A stretch of DNA of 64,000 nucleotides from Leptospirales bacterium (GCA_019694655.1 JAIBBN010000011.1:35072-99071), one strand, 5' to 3'; positions 1-8,742 are shown, counted from the first letter of the stretch. Made by a program: numbers and translations. Notes: generated from the letters alone by a model not told the origin.

Positions 1-2
1 CC

Positions 3-131
3 AATGCGCTTAAGAAGTTCGGCAATGCCTATGTGGAAGCGCACCTTGATCAGTGCGTGGCGAATAAGACCAGCGCCCGCCAGATCGAAAAGGAACTCCG
101 GTCGATCATTGCATCGGCCTTTGCAATGTAA
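3..131 (+). CDS. C-terminal fragment of an unidentified protein
   Basis: An open frame enters from the left edge (first full codon at base 3) and ends at TAA 129-131, giving 42 C-terminal residues that finish IASAFAM. The fragment is hydrophilic and probably helical, with many Lys, Glu and Arg. I do not recognise a family from so short a piece. It converges on the RND transporter gene, with 35 bp between the two stop codons. Reading the same bases from the ATG at 4 gives an Arg/Pro-rich peptide running into the transporter 3' end, which looks like a shadow frame. Confidence 0.5.
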   Translation, partial: NALKKFGNAYVEAHLDQCVANKTSARQIEKELRSIIASAFAM

Positions 132-166
132 AGCGGCGTCTTGTTCGGTTCTCCGCGCCGGGCAAG

Positions 167-3100
167 CTATGGCTCATTTGCCTCCTCAATGATCTGACGG
201 CGCCTGGATTCTCCGGCGATCCAATAGTACAAGGTCGGAACGGCAAAGCGGCTGATTACTGTAGCAGCGACTTCTCCAAAGATCAAGCTGATCGCCAGAC
301 CCTGAAAGATGGGATCCGAGAGCATAATCGCTGAACCGGCAACCACGGCAGCTGCCGTTAGCAACATTGGCCGAAAGCGAACGACGCCGGCCTCGATCAC
401 GGCGCTCTTGAGGTCGATGCCTGTGGCCAGCTCCTGTTCAATAAAGTCCACCAGAATGATCGAATTGCGCACGATGATGCCGGCGCCGGCGATGAATCCG
501 ATCATCGACGTTGCTGTGAAATAGGCGCCCATTATGGCATGCCCGGGCACGATCCCAATCAGACTTATCGGAATCGGCGTCATGATGATCAAAGGAATGA
601 TATAGCTTCGAAACCAGCCCAGCACCAGAATATAGATCAAAATCATGACTACGCCAAATGCCGCTCCCAGGTCGCGGAAGACTTCGTAAGTGATGAACCA
701 TTCGCCGTCCCATTTCACGATTGGCGAGCGGGTGTTCCATGGCGCCTCCGCCGTTTGCGTCGGAGTTGTCATTTGCGGCGATAGCCTCAAAATTCCGTAG
801 ACCGGCGACTCTTCCGAGCCGGTTAATTCTGCAAATACATAGGAAACAGGTTTCAGGTTCTTGCGGAAGATTGTGTAGTACGGTCGCACTTGCGGCGCGC
901 GCAGAGCGTCTTCCAGCGCAGCGCTTCCGGTCTCGAAGCTTCGCAACTGCGTTGAGGCCAACGGTCGCGCGCTCGAGCGCACAGCTTGGTCCACGGATAC
1001 AATGATTGCCATTTCCTCGGGCGTACTGACGTCGGCCAGGGCCGACACGGGCGTCTCCGAGAACACCAGGGCGCCCGCCTGCACCGCCTGAGAGGCGTTG
1101 ATTCCAACCAGGCCGCCGCGGTTGGGATCGTAAGCAAAGTATTCCCGGGGCCGGCCTTCGCGCCATGAATAGTCGAGATCGACGATAGCTGGATCGGACT
1201 GGAATAACTTCAGAATGTCTTGCGCTGCCGCCTCGCGCGCGGCGCGGTTGGGCCCATATACCTCGGCGACCATGGTGGCAAGAACCGGCGGTCCGGGCGG
1301 TATTTCCAGTACCTTGGTTATGGCGCCGTGCTGGCGCGCAAATTTATGAATGACCGGCCTCAAGCTGGCAATGATCTCGTGGCTGGAGCGGCTGCGATCG
1401 CCTTTGTCGAGCAGCGCCACATGTAGATCCGCCATATGCTCGGCATGACGCAGGAAGGTATGCTTGACCATTCCGGAAAATGAGAATGGCGCCGGTTCGC
1501 CAGCAAAGACCTGCACTCGCTCAACGGCGGGGTCTTTCATGATTTCCCGGGCAAGTTGCGCCGAGAGTTCGGCGGAACGCTGCAGCGGCATATCAGCGGG
1601 GAAATCAATCAGCACTTGAAGCTCATTCTTATTGTCAAATGGTAACATTTTAACATGTACCCATTTGAAAGCAAAAAAGCTAACGGCGACAAGCAGCAGC
1701 ATAACGACGGTCGCGCCAAAGGCCAGGGCAGCGCGGCGCTCGCCCAGTAGCTTTGCAGTTACAGCGCGATACAACCGATCCAGTCGCCCCTCCTTATTGC
1801 CCGCATCATGTTCCGCTTTGGAGCCGTGACCGGCCAGAAGGCGTACCGAAGCCCAGGGCGTAACCACGAAGGCCACAAAAAGCGACAGCACCATAGCCAG
1901 ACTGGCGCCCACCGGGATAGGTTTCATGTAGGGACCCATCAAACCGCGCACAAAGGCCATGGGCAGGATGGCCGCTATAACCGTAAAGGTCGCAAGGATG
2001 GTTGGATTGCCAACTTCGGACACCGCCCGTATTGTCGCCCGGGCGATTCCCAGCGCCGGGTTTTCGCGCAAGTGACGCTCCACGTTCTCCACCACGACAA
2101 TGGCATCGTCGACCAGGATGCCGATTGAAAAGATCAACGCAAAGAGCGTCACCCGATTGAGCGTATAGCCCAGGAAATAGTAGACGGCCAGCGTCAGAGC
2201 CAGGGTTACCGGGATAGCGATCGATACGACCAGCGAAGCGCGCCAACCCATGGCCAGCGCAATCAAAGCTGCAACGGAGACCGTGGCGATCATTAAATGT
2301 TCAATCAGTTCGTTGCTCTTGTCGCGGGCCGTAGCGCCGTAGTCGCGAATCGCAACGAGATGAATGTCTGAGGGAAGATCAGCTGCGTAGGAACGGGCGC
2401 GCTCCAGCAAGATAGGCGACAGGGAAGCCACATCTGTACCGCGCCGCTTGGCAAAGGAGATTGTTACAGCGCGCTGAATCGGCGGTACGGTTGTTTGACC
2501 GGATACGCTTTCGCTGCGCTCGAGCAGCACTGATAGACGCTGCGTCTCTTCCGGCCCGTCGACAATGCGGGCGACATCGCCGACGCGGACGAGGCGACCG
2601 CCGCGTTGGGCGATAGCTACGGCAGCGACATCCCTGGCGGAGCGTAGACGCCCGCCCATTTCGACGGTTACAGCGCTGACGGAACTCCAGTTCTGGCCGG
2701 CGGGGGCGGCATCGTTGTTCGACATCAGAGCGCCCGCCACTTCGGCGACGGAGACGCCAGCATTACGCGCTCTCGAAGGATCGACGATGACTCGCACCAC
2801 CCTTCGCCGCCCGCCAAGCAGTTCAACTCGCGAAAGGTCGGGCGTTGAAGAAAGCTCCCGCGCCAGCGGCGCAACCAGCGTGCGCAATTCGTAGTCATCT
2901 CTGGTAGGCGAAGCGAAGGTCAGCGCCAGAAAGGGGACATCATCGATGGAGAACGATCGGACCTGAGGCTGCGAGGCGCCCGTTGGAAGTTGATGACGGA
3001 TTTCGAGAATCTTATGGTGCACCTTGACCAGCGCCGGTTCCATTGGTTCGCCGACCTTGAAACGCACAGTGACTACGCTGACATGCGGACTTGATGCCGA

Positions 3101-3445
3101 GTATACGTATTCAACGCCCTCCAATCCCCAAACAGCGCGCTCCAGAGGTTCGCTGATCTGACGCTCGACCTCCTCCGGCTCCAGCCCTGGCGCCTGAGTG
3201 ACAATGTCGATCATAGGTACAGATATTTGCGGCTCTTCTTCCTTGGGCGTCAGGTAGATCGAACCGAGACCTAACACGATGCTGGCCACGGCAATGACTG
3301 GCGTCAGTCGCGAATGAACGAAGTTACTGGCCAGTCGGCCGGCAAAACCGCGGGCATCGCTGGCGAGACTACTTACCGACATTTCAGGCGACGGCGAAGC
3401 GGTGAATGAACTCTCATCTTCGTGCGGCGGTCGACGACGACTCAT
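167..3445 (-). CDS. RND-family efflux transporter, inner-membrane permease
   Basis: A 1092-residue proton-driven RND pump. After a cytoplasmic N-terminus of about 45 residues comes the first membrane helix and the motif TPKEEEPQISVPM. Two large periplasmic loops and two six-helix bundles follow. The helix-4 motif GILVDDAIVVVENVERHL carries the paired Asp of proton-translocating HAE-type pumps. Length fits the family (about 1030-1090). The ATG at 3445 shares ATGA with the stop of the upstream TolC-like gene, so the two are probably translationally coupled. No periplasmic adaptor gene lies next to the pair, which is unusual. Substrate cannot be read from the sequence; the neighbouring DUF2892 gene and palindromes hint at metal or reactive-sulfur stress. 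Confidence 0.9.
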   Translation of the reverse strand: MSRRRPPHEDESSFTASPSPEMSVSSLASDARGFAGRLASNFVHSRLTPVIAVASIVLGLGSIYLTPKEEEPQISVPMIDIVTQAPGLEPEEVERQISEPLERAVWGLEGVEYVYSASSPHVSVVTVRFKVGEPMEPALVKVHHKILEIRHQLPTGASQPQVRSFSIDDVPFLALTFASPTRDDYELRTLVAPLARELSSTPDLSRVELLGGRRRVVRVIVDPSRARNAGVSVAEVAGALMSNNDAAPAGQNWSSVSAVTVEMGGRLRSARDVAAVAIAQRGGRLVRVGDVARIVDGPEETQRLSVLLERSESVSGQTTVPPIQRAVTISFAKRRGTDVASLSPILLERARSYAADLPSDIHLVAIRDYGATARDKSNELIEHLMIATVSVAALIALAMGWRASLVVSIAIPVTLALTLAVYYFLGYTLNRVTLFALIFSIGILVDDAIVVVENVERHLRENPALGIARATIRAVSEVGNPTILATFTVIAAILPMAFVRGLMGPYMKPIPVGASLAMVLSLFVAFVVTPWASVRLLAGHGSKAEHDAGNKEGRLDRLYRAVTAKLLGERRAALAFGATVVMLLLVAVSFFAFKWVHVKMLPFDNKNELQVLIDFPADMPLQRSAELSAQLAREIMKDPAVERVQVFAGEPAPFSFSGMVKHTFLRHAEHMADLHVALLDKGDRSRSSHEIIASLRPVIHKFARQHGAITKVLEIPPGPPVLATMVAEVYGPNRAAREAAAQDILKLFQSDPAIVDLDYSWREGRPREYFAYDPNRGGLVGINASQAVQAGALVFSETPVSALADVSTPEEMAIIVSVDQAVRSSARPLASTQLRSFETGSAALEDALRAPQVRPYYTIFRKNLKPVSYVFAELTGSEESPVYGILRLSPQMTTPTQTAEAPWNTRSPIVKWDGEWFITYEVFRDLGAAFGVVMILIYILVLGWFRSYIIPLIIMTPIPISLIGIVPGHAIMGAYFTATSMIGFIAGAGIIVRNSIILVDFIEQELATGIDLKSAVIEAGVVRFRPMLLTAAAVVAGSAIMLSDPIFQGLAISLIFGEVAATVISRFAVPTLYYWIAGESRRRQIIEEANEP

Positions 3446-4908
3446 GGTTGACTCTCCTGGCGTTGTGAGATGTTTGCGCCGTTCAACAAATAGAGTGCGG
3501 CGCGCAAGCGAACGTATTCGCGTTCGACTCTGGCTTGTTCAAAAAGTACATCAGCTCGACGGGAGTGAGCATCCGCCAGCTGCAGCGCTGTGATGGCGCC
3601 ATCGCGATACAAGCGCAGCGCTGTAAGACTTTGTTGCGCCAGCAAGCGCTGGTTCTCCTGGATCAGCAGCAGACCCTTGCGCAATGCCACGAGGCTTTCT
3701 CGATAACTGCGTCGTTGCGCTGCTTCACGACGCGCCGCGTCGCGAGCTCTCGTTTCAGCGGCATCGGCCCTGGCCCGGGCTTCAGCGCTGAGGCCCGATT
3801 CGACGGGTGAATAGAGATTCATTTTGAAATAGAGACCGAATTGATAGGAGTCGGCGGCGCCCCTTGCACCGGCGTTGTAACGCGCTTCGCCAAATACGCC
3901 GGCCTGTGGCCGCAACACGTTTTCGGACCCCTCGGCCTGAGCCCTTGCGGCATCCGCGTTAGCCAGCGCCGACTGCAGGGCGAGCGAGGGCGTCTCCTCC
4001 GCTTCTACGATGTCTTGCGGAAAGCAGCGATCGGCGAAATCCATTGGGTTCTCCGACCGAAGCGCCCAGCCCGAAGGCAAATCTCCGGCAGCCACAGCCA
4101 GGCTTTCTCGCGCGGATTTCCGGAGCGCTTCATGCTCCAGCAGACGCGCCTGCAGCCGATTGTCATGCGCCTGCAATGCCAGCAATCCGGCGCGACCGAC
4201 CGGATTGCTGGCGGCGCCCAGCTGATAGCCGCGCAGAATGCGCGCCGATGCGCTTCGCAGTTCGAGGACGCCTCCATTTTCCCGATCCACGGACAGGAGT
4301 TCCGAATAGGCGATGGCCGCTCCCGCATACTCGGCAAGCGCCGTTTGCCTGCGATCAAGCATCCGGGCAAGCGCCTGTTGCTGCGCGGCGCGCGCAGCGG
4401 CATCACTCGCGCCGCCTTCGTAGAAGCGCCACTCGATGCCGGCGCCGGCCGTGCCGTGCGAAGAAGGGGCTGGATGATTGAGCGTATCAGGTCTAAGGAA
4501 GTTGGCGCTATTCTGATATATCTCAAGCGGCGTAGCTGGCAAACTCAGGTCGGCAGATTCAACCTGCCGCTCCTGAAGCCGCGCGCCAAAACTGGCCAGC
4601 GCGTCGTTGGTGCGATAGAGGCGGCTATCTATATACAAGCGCGGGAGCCAGTGCCGGGCCAAACGGTCGCGCGCCAGACGAGCGGCCTCTTCCTCTCCTC
4701 GCGCCGATTGCAAGCGCAAGGAATTCTGTTCCACCAGCGCCGCCAGCGTTTCGAAGGATAACGCTTCCCCTCCGCCCGGTGCAGTTTGCGCCTGGAGCAG
4801 GCGCAGCGGCGCCGCTGTTAGCAGCAGCAGGAACGCGGTCGCCGTCGCAATCAAACTTCGCGGCATCGGCGAGGCGACTGGTCGCAAAACCCGGGCGCTG
4901 GACGTCAT
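3442..4908 (-). CDS. TolC-like outer-membrane efflux protein
   Basis: About 488 residues. A signal peptide (hydrophobic run ATAFLLLLTAAPLRLLQAQ) is followed by two Ala/Arg/Glu-rich heptad-like repeats typical of the alpha-barrel of TolC/OEP proteins. It should form the outer-membrane exit duct for the RND pump with which it overlaps by 4 bp. ATG 4908 is chosen because a GGGGG Shine-Dalgarno run sits 6 nt upstream and the signal peptide follows. A second ATG at 4866 is possible. The gene starts directly beside the inverted repeat at 4912-4927, and a plausible promoter lies just beyond it, so transcription may be controlled there. Confidence 0.85.
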   Translation of the reverse strand: MTSSARVLRPVASPMPRSLIATATAFLLLLTAAPLRLLQAQTAPGGGEALSFETLAALVEQNSLRLQSARGEEEAARLARDRLARHWLPRLYIDSRLYRTNDALASFGARLQERQVESADLSLPATPLEIYQNSANFLRPDTLNHPAPSSHGTAGAGIEWRFYEGGASDAAARAAQQQALARMLDRRQTALAEYAGAAIAYSELLSVDRENGGVLELRSASARILRGYQLGAASNPVGRAGLLALQAHDNRLQARLLEHEALRKSARESLAVAAGDLPSGWALRSENPMDFADRCFPQDIVEAEETPSLALQSALANADAARAQAEGSENVLRPQAGVFGEARYNAGARGAADSYQFGLYFKMNLYSPVESGLSAEARARADAAETRARDAARREAAQRRSYRESLVALRKGLLLIQENQRLLAQQSLTALRLYRDGAITALQLADAHSRRADVLFEQARVEREYVRLRAALYLLNGANISQRQESQP

Positions 4909-4911
4909 GCT

Positions 4912-4927
4912 ATACCCCCTACGGTAT
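4912..4927. promoter_or_regulatory. Palindromic operator candidate, site 1
   Basis: Inverted repeat ATACC-N6-GGTAT (arms 4912-4916 and 4923-4927, spacer CCCTAC). It sits between the predicted -10 of the efflux operon and its start codon, so a bound repressor would block transcription. The arms and 6-bp spacer match site 2 at 5015-5036. The pyrimidine-rich centre recalls operators of the CsoR/CstR (DUF156) repressors; that family link is inference from memory. Caution: on the minus strand the G-run also serves as the ribosome binding site of the TolC gene. Confidence 0.55.
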
Positions 4928-4933
4928 GTGTCC

Positions 4934-4962
4934 AATCTAGCGCGAGAGCTCTGGGGGTCCAA
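4934..4962 (-). promoter_or_regulatory. Candidate promoter of the TolC/RND operon
   Basis: On the minus strand, TTGGAC (4962-4957) and TAGATT (4939-4934) are separated by exactly 17 bp, close to sigma-70 -35 and -10 elements. The expected start point falls inside palindrome 4912-4927, the position expected for repression. Predicted by eye only. Confidence 0.4.
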
Positions 4963-5014
4963 CAAATTTTTGATTGAGGACGCCGATCCTGTTTTCTGCG
5001 CGACACGCACGGCC

Positions 5015-5036
5015 CATATACCCATACTGGTATATG
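5015..5036. promoter_or_regulatory. Palindromic operator candidate, site 2
   Basis: A perfect 8-bp inverted repeat, CATATACC-N6-GGTATATG (5015-5022 and 5029-5036, spacer CATACT). Its inner ATACC-N6-GGTAT core is identical in arms and spacing to site 1, about 100 bp away. It ends 21 bp before the start of the DUF2892 gene, in its promoter/leader region. Two matched palindromes in one divergent control region are best explained as binding sites of one dimeric or tetrameric regulator. No regulator gene for them is visible in this window. Confidence 0.65.
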
Positions 5037-5057
5037 TAATATCGGAGGAGGAGTCTC

Positions 5058-5288
5058 ATGTACTGTGCCAGAACAGATCGTTGGTATCTGGAACGCGCCA
5101 TCTGGTTGGTTGCCGGAGTGATTACCCTGGGCAGCGCCGCGTTGTCGGCATTTGTTAGTCCCTACTGGCTAATTCTGACGGCGCTGGTCGGGGTAAATCT
5201 GATTGTATTTGCCCTGAGCGGATTCTGCGTCATGGCCAATCTGCTGGTTAAGCTGGGTTTGCGATCCGCAGTAGCCCCGAGCGCCTGA
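5058..5288 (+). CDS. Small DUF2892 (YgaP-like) inner-membrane protein
   Basis: 76 residues with two membrane helices. The pattern fits PF11127 (DUF2892): an early ER-A-I-W-L-V-A-G helix, then a second helix ending in GFCVMANLLVKLGLR, where the G-x-C-x(3)-N segment matches the family's GFCP region. DUF2892 domains are often fused to or encoded beside rhodaneses, and sit in sulfide- or persulfide-responsive operons. A strong GGAGGAGG ribosome binding site (5045-5052) fixes the ATG at 5058. It is divergent from the TolC/RND operon across two matched palindromes, suggesting common control. Molecular role unknown. Confidence 0.8.
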   Translation: MYCARTDRWYLERAIWLVAGVITLGSAALSAFVSPYWLILTALVGVNLIVFALSGFCVMANLLVKLGLRSAVAPSA

Positions 5289-5304
5289 ATCGCTCGCATC
5301 CAAT

Positions 5305-6066
5305 TCAGTTTGAAGTACGCTGGGCCAGACGCCGGGCTTCCGCCTGGCACTGGCGCAGATTATCAAGCATCGCTGCCTCTACCATCAGGCGATTCTTTTC
5401 GAATGTCTCCGGACCGCCCTCTCGATTCAGAAAAATCGGCGGCCCCCAGCGTACCACAAGGGTGGCGAAAGGCTTGGGAATGCGATGCTTGTCCCAGGCT
5501 TTTTCTACAACCCATTCGCGCGTGGCCTCAACGTGGCAGGGGATTATGGGCAGCCCCGTGATCTGAGCGCATGTTACGATGCCCCCCTGCAATTCCAGCG
5601 CCGGCCCGCGAGGACCGTCGGGAATGATGCAAATGGGTACGCCCTTTCGGCCCAGGGTGATCAACCGTTTCAAGGCTCGACGGCCAAAACGCGAGGATGA
5701 ACCGCGGATTGCATAGTGACCGGCGCGCCGCATATAGCGGACAATGTACTCGCCGTCCTTCGAGGCGCTTGCCATGGCATAGATTCCCCAGCCTCGATGG
5801 TAATGTACTACCATCAAGACCGCCTGGTGCCAGATGCCGTAGAGGAAGCCCCGCTTGTTCTGCCGGTAGGATTCAATGTGCTCGCGCCCAATCTCCACGG
5901 TTCTTCCGAACAGCGTCAACAGGCGGATCATGCAATCAACGATAAGCGGGATGAGCCAGAACAGGAATCGCTCCTTTCGCGTCGGTCGCCACGCCAGAAC
6001 TTCCTCTGGATCTTCTTCGAATGGTTCCGCGCTCGGCGCCGCTTGGTCGGCAGTGGCGCGCCTCAT
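5305..6066 (-). CDS. DUF374 lysophospholipid acyltransferase-like protein
   Basis: 253 residues. A hydrophobic anchor (about 35-55) precedes an acyltransferase-like core: W79-H80-Q81 in place of the usual HX4D box, S-x-S-x-DGE at 100-106, and PDGPRGP at 149-155. These are hallmarks of PF04028 (DUF374), inner-membrane acyltransferases placed near LpxL and PlsC enzymes and thought to acylate lipid A or lysophospholipids. The ATG overlaps the prfB stop as TGATG, so it is co-translated with prfB. The product and acyl donor are not known from sequence. Confidence 0.8.
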   Translation of the reverse strand: MRRATADQAAPSAEPFEEDPEEVLAWRPTRKERFLFWLIPLIVDCMIRLLTLFGRTVEIGREHIESYRQNKRGFLYGIWHQAVLMVVHYHRGWGIYAMASASKDGEYIVRYMRRAGHYAIRGSSSRFGRRALKRLITLGRKGVPICIIPDGPRGPALELQGGIVTCAQITGLPIIPCHVEATREWVVEKAWDKHRIPKPFATLVVRWGPPIFLNREGGPETFEKNRLMVEAAMLDNLRQCQAEARRLAQRTSN

Positions 6067-7223
6067 CAGATGTCTTTCTCCTGCACCGCCTTCAGCGGCT
6101 TTCCGCTGGCCGACGATTTCAGAAAGGCCTTCACAAAGGGATCCAGATTGCCATTCATAACGCCTTCGACATCGCCCGTTTCATGCTGCGTGCGCAGATC
6201 TTTGACCATTTTGTAAGGATGAAAAACATAGGAGCGAATCTGGTTGCCCCAGCTTACGTCGTTCTTCTCGCCGGAGCGGCTCTCAATGTCCGCCTGGATT
6301 TTCTGACGTTCCAGTTCATACAGGCGGGCCTTGAGCATTTTCATCGCTGTGCTGCGATTCTTGTGCTGCGATCGCTCATTCTGGCACTGTACTACGATTC
6401 CGCTCGGAATGTGTGTGATGCGAATAGCCGAGTCCGTCTTGTTAATGTGCTGACCGCCAGCGCCGCTCGCGCGATAAGTATCCACTCGCAGATCCTTCTC
6501 TTCCACCTGAACATCAATAGAATCTTCAATGTCCGGCGTCACATGGACCGCTGCAAAAGAGGTGTGTCGGCGCTTTTGCGAGTCAAAAGGCGAGATGCGA
6601 ACCAAACGGTGAACCCCGTTCTCGGATTTCAGATTTCCGAAGGCGTGATCGCCGCGTACCATCAACGAGGCCGACTTGATCCCTGCCTCTTCTCCGTCCT
6701 GATAGTCCAGGATCTCAGTACGAAATCCGCGGGACTCTAGCCAGCGCGAGTACATGCGCAGTAACATCTCCGCCCAATCCTGACTCTCTGTGCCGCCGGC
6801 GCCAGAAGAAATGGTTACAATCGCGTCACGGCCATCGTCGCTGCCGGAAAGCGCTTCGCTGAGTAAAAGCTCTTCAAATCTTTCCTCCAGCGTTCGAAAG
6901 TCTGCGGAAAGAGACTCCATTGCGCTTCGCGGATCCTGTTGAAACTCCTCCAGCGTCAGGTCCACCAGATCAGGGAAATCGCTGAGCTCCTGCTGCAAAT
7001 GACGCCACGGAGCGGCGCGCCGCTCCATTTCTGACTTCTTCATGGAAATGTCGCGGGCGCGATCTGCGCGATCCCAGAAGTCCGGACGTGCAGTTTCAAT
7101 TTCCAGATCGCCCAGTTCATGCACCAGGGCGTCAATACCGTGTTCTTTCCAGCGCGACTGAAATTCGGCGCGCAGTTCTTCGAAAGCTTTCAGCAGTTCG
7201 GTCTTATTGCGATACTCGGCCAT
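6066..7223 (-). CDS. prfB: Peptide chain release factor 2
   Basis: 385 residues. RF2 terminates translation at UGA and UAA on the ribosome. The stop-recognition tripeptide SPF is at 211-213 and the peptidyl-tRNA hydrolysis motif GGQ at 256-258, within RASGAGGQHINKTDSAIRIT. SPF rather than PxT identifies RF2, not RF1. The frame is uninterrupted from ATG 7223, so the programmed +1 frameshift that autoregulates prfB in many bacteria is absent here. The DUF374 gene follows with a 1-bp overlap. Upstream is a likely bidirectional terminator at 7294-7332. Confidence 0.96.
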   Translation of the reverse strand: MAEYRNKTELLKAFEELRAEFQSRWKEHGIDALVHELGDLEIETARPDFWDRADRARDISMKKSEMERRAAPWRHLQQELSDFPDLVDLTLEEFQQDPRSAMESLSADFRTLEERFEELLLSEALSGSDDGRDAIVTISSGAGGTESQDWAEMLLRMYSRWLESRGFRTEILDYQDGEEAGIKSASLMVRGDHAFGNLKSENGVHRLVRISPFDSQKRRHTSFAAVHVTPDIEDSIDVQVEEKDLRVDTYRASGAGGQHINKTDSAIRITHIPSGIVVQCQNERSQHKNRSTAMKMLKARLYELERQKIQADIESRSGEKNDVSWGNQIRSYVFHPYKMVKDLRTQHETGDVEGVMNGNLDPFVKAFLKSSASGKPLKAVQEKDI

Positions 7224-7293
7224 CGTTGCGCTCGCGCCAACTCAGGGCGCCTTTGCTTTTGCGTCACAGACGCCGCCCGGCGAGCGGCGCATA

Positions 7294-7332
7294 TGAAAAA
7301 TGCTCAGCCGCGCCCGCGGCTGGCTATGTTTT
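7294..7332 (-). terminator. Rho-independent terminator after the CoA-transferase gene
   Basis: A perfect 7-bp stem CAGCCGC / GCGGCTG with a 4-nt loop (7305-7322). On the minus strand it is followed by GCATTTTTC; on the plus strand six T follow at 7327-7332. It therefore ends the CoA-transferase transcript and could work in both directions. It separates that gene from prfB. Confidence 0.7.
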
Positions 7333-7365
7333 TTGTGTCAGAGCGCGCGGCCAGGGCCGGATTTC

Positions 7366-8649
7366 TCACAGATTCAACCAACGGGATTCCTTGCGCAATT
7401 GTTCGCGAAAATCGGGATGAGCAATGGAAACCAGGGCCTCGGCGCGCTGGCGCAGGTTTTTGCCGAACAGATCGGCGATGCCGTATTCCGTGACCACGTA
7501 GTGAATATCGCCGCGGCTGGTGACTACGCCGGCGCCCGGCGTCAGGTGATTCTTGATCCGGGATAATTTGCCGCCTTTGGCTGTCGATTCCAGGGCGATA
7601 ATTGCTTTGCCACCCGGCGATCGCGAGGCGCCCCGGACGAAGTCCACCTGGCCGCCAATTCCGCTATAGATCATCTCGCCGATACTGTCAGCGCAGACCT
7701 GCCCGGTCAGGTCGACTTCCAGCGCCGAATTGATGGCCCGCATCTTTTGATTTCGTGACACGATGAAGGGATCATTCACATAGTGACTGGGATGGAGCTC
7801 AAAAAGCGGATTGTTATCCATGTACTGATAGAGTTCCCCGGATCCCATGGCGAAGCTGGCAATGACCTTGCCGCGGTGCAGACCCTTTGCCTGATTGTTG
7901 ATAACGCCAGACTCCAGCAGCGGTAGCACGCCGTCGGAAAACATCTCGGTGTGAATACCGAGGTCGCGCTTATCGCCAAGACAGGCCAGGACGGCGTTCG
8001 GTATTCCGCCGATGCCCATCTGCAATGTGCAGCCGTCTTCTACCAGCCCGGCAACATGACGGCCGATTTCCATTTCCAGATCGCTGCATTTGCCAGCGGG
8101 AAGCTCCAGAGGCGCTTCTTCAAGTTCGACAAAATAATCTACGTCGTTAACATGAATGAAGCTGTCGCCAAGGCTGCGCGGCATCTTTGGATTTACCTGG
8201 GCGAGCACAATCTTTGCTGCTTCGGCGCAAGGTTTGGTCACGGAGACTTCGATGCCAAAACTCATGAAGCCATAACGATCGGGAGGCGAAACATTTACCA
8301 GGGCCACGTCGATTGGCCAGTTGCCGCCGCGCACGAGCGTGGCGATTTCGCTCAAAAAGATTGGAATGTAGTCGGCCCGTCCCTCATTGACGGCCTTGCG
8401 AACGCCCGGCCCGAGGAACCACGCATTGGTGCGCAGCGCGCTGCAATCGCGGAAGGGATCCTCGCCAAATACCAGGAGGTGGTTTAGTTCGATATCGCTG
8501 AGATGCCGGGCGCGTTCAATCAATGCGCCGGTGAGGGCTCGCGGCAGCGCAGCGTTGCCGTCGAGGAAGACGCGCATTCCACTCTGAATGCAGTCTACGG
8601 CGGTGCTGGCTGATACGGTGCGTTCCTTATACCAATCTTTCCAATGCAT
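7366..8649 (-). CDS. Acetyl-CoA hydrolase/transferase family (4-hydroxybutyrate CoA-transferase-like)
   Basis: About 427 residues from ATG 8649 (an in-frame start at 8682 is possible). It matches the two-domain CoA-transferase fold: an N-terminal domain with the N-V-S-P-P-D segment, and a C-terminal domain with GIGGIPNAV and the HTEMFSDG motif, whose Glu is the probable catalytic residue that forms the glutamyl-CoA thioester. The G-x-G-G-Q-V-D-F segment that follows binds CoA in the family. Such enzymes move CoA between acetyl-CoA and short acids such as 4-hydroxybutyrate, succinate or butyrate. Single-gene unit bounded downstream by the terminator at 7294-7332; the exact acid is undecided. 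Confidence 0.85.
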   Translation of the reverse strand: MHWKDWYKERTVSASTAVDCIQSGMRVFLDGNAALPRALTGALIERARHLSDIELNHLLVFGEDPFRDCSALRTNAWFLGPGVRKAVNEGRADYIPIFLSEIATLVRGGNWPIDVALVNVSPPDRYGFMSFGIEVSVTKPCAEAAKIVLAQVNPKMPRSLGDSFIHVNDVDYFVELEEAPLELPAGKCSDLEMEIGRHVAGLVEDGCTLQMGIGGIPNAVLACLGDKRDLGIHTEMFSDGVLPLLESGVINNQAKGLHRGKVIASFAMGSGELYQYMDNNPLFELHPSHYVNDPFIVSRNQKMRAINSALEVDLTGQVCADSIGEMIYSGIGGQVDFVRGASRSPGGKAIIALESTAKGGKLSRIKNHLTPGAGVVTSRGDIHYVVTEYGIADLFGKNLRQRAEALVSIAHPDFREQLRKESRWLNL

Positions 8650-8742
8650 GCCGCAGTTGGCGTCGCTTCCGTTGCGGGCCAACCCATTTTCAACATCTGG
8701 CGGTGAAGGAACGCGCAGATTCGCTGTTCGTCCAATCAGGGT

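Noticed and set aside
4..192. Plus-strand ORF at the left edge beginning ATG at 4
   Set aside because: It is Arg/Pro-rich, overlaps the RND gene end and conflicts with a better frame ending at 131.
3841..4761. A 306-codon plus-strand frame opposite the TolC gene
   Set aside because: It is the antisense shadow of a clear TolC gene; its translation is Arg/Gln-rich, with no domain, and codon usage follows the antisense pattern of its neighbour.
5716..6216. Plus-strand frames opposite the DUF374 and prfB genes
   Set aside because: No homology signs; coding is clearly on the minus strand with intact RF2 and DUF374 motifs.
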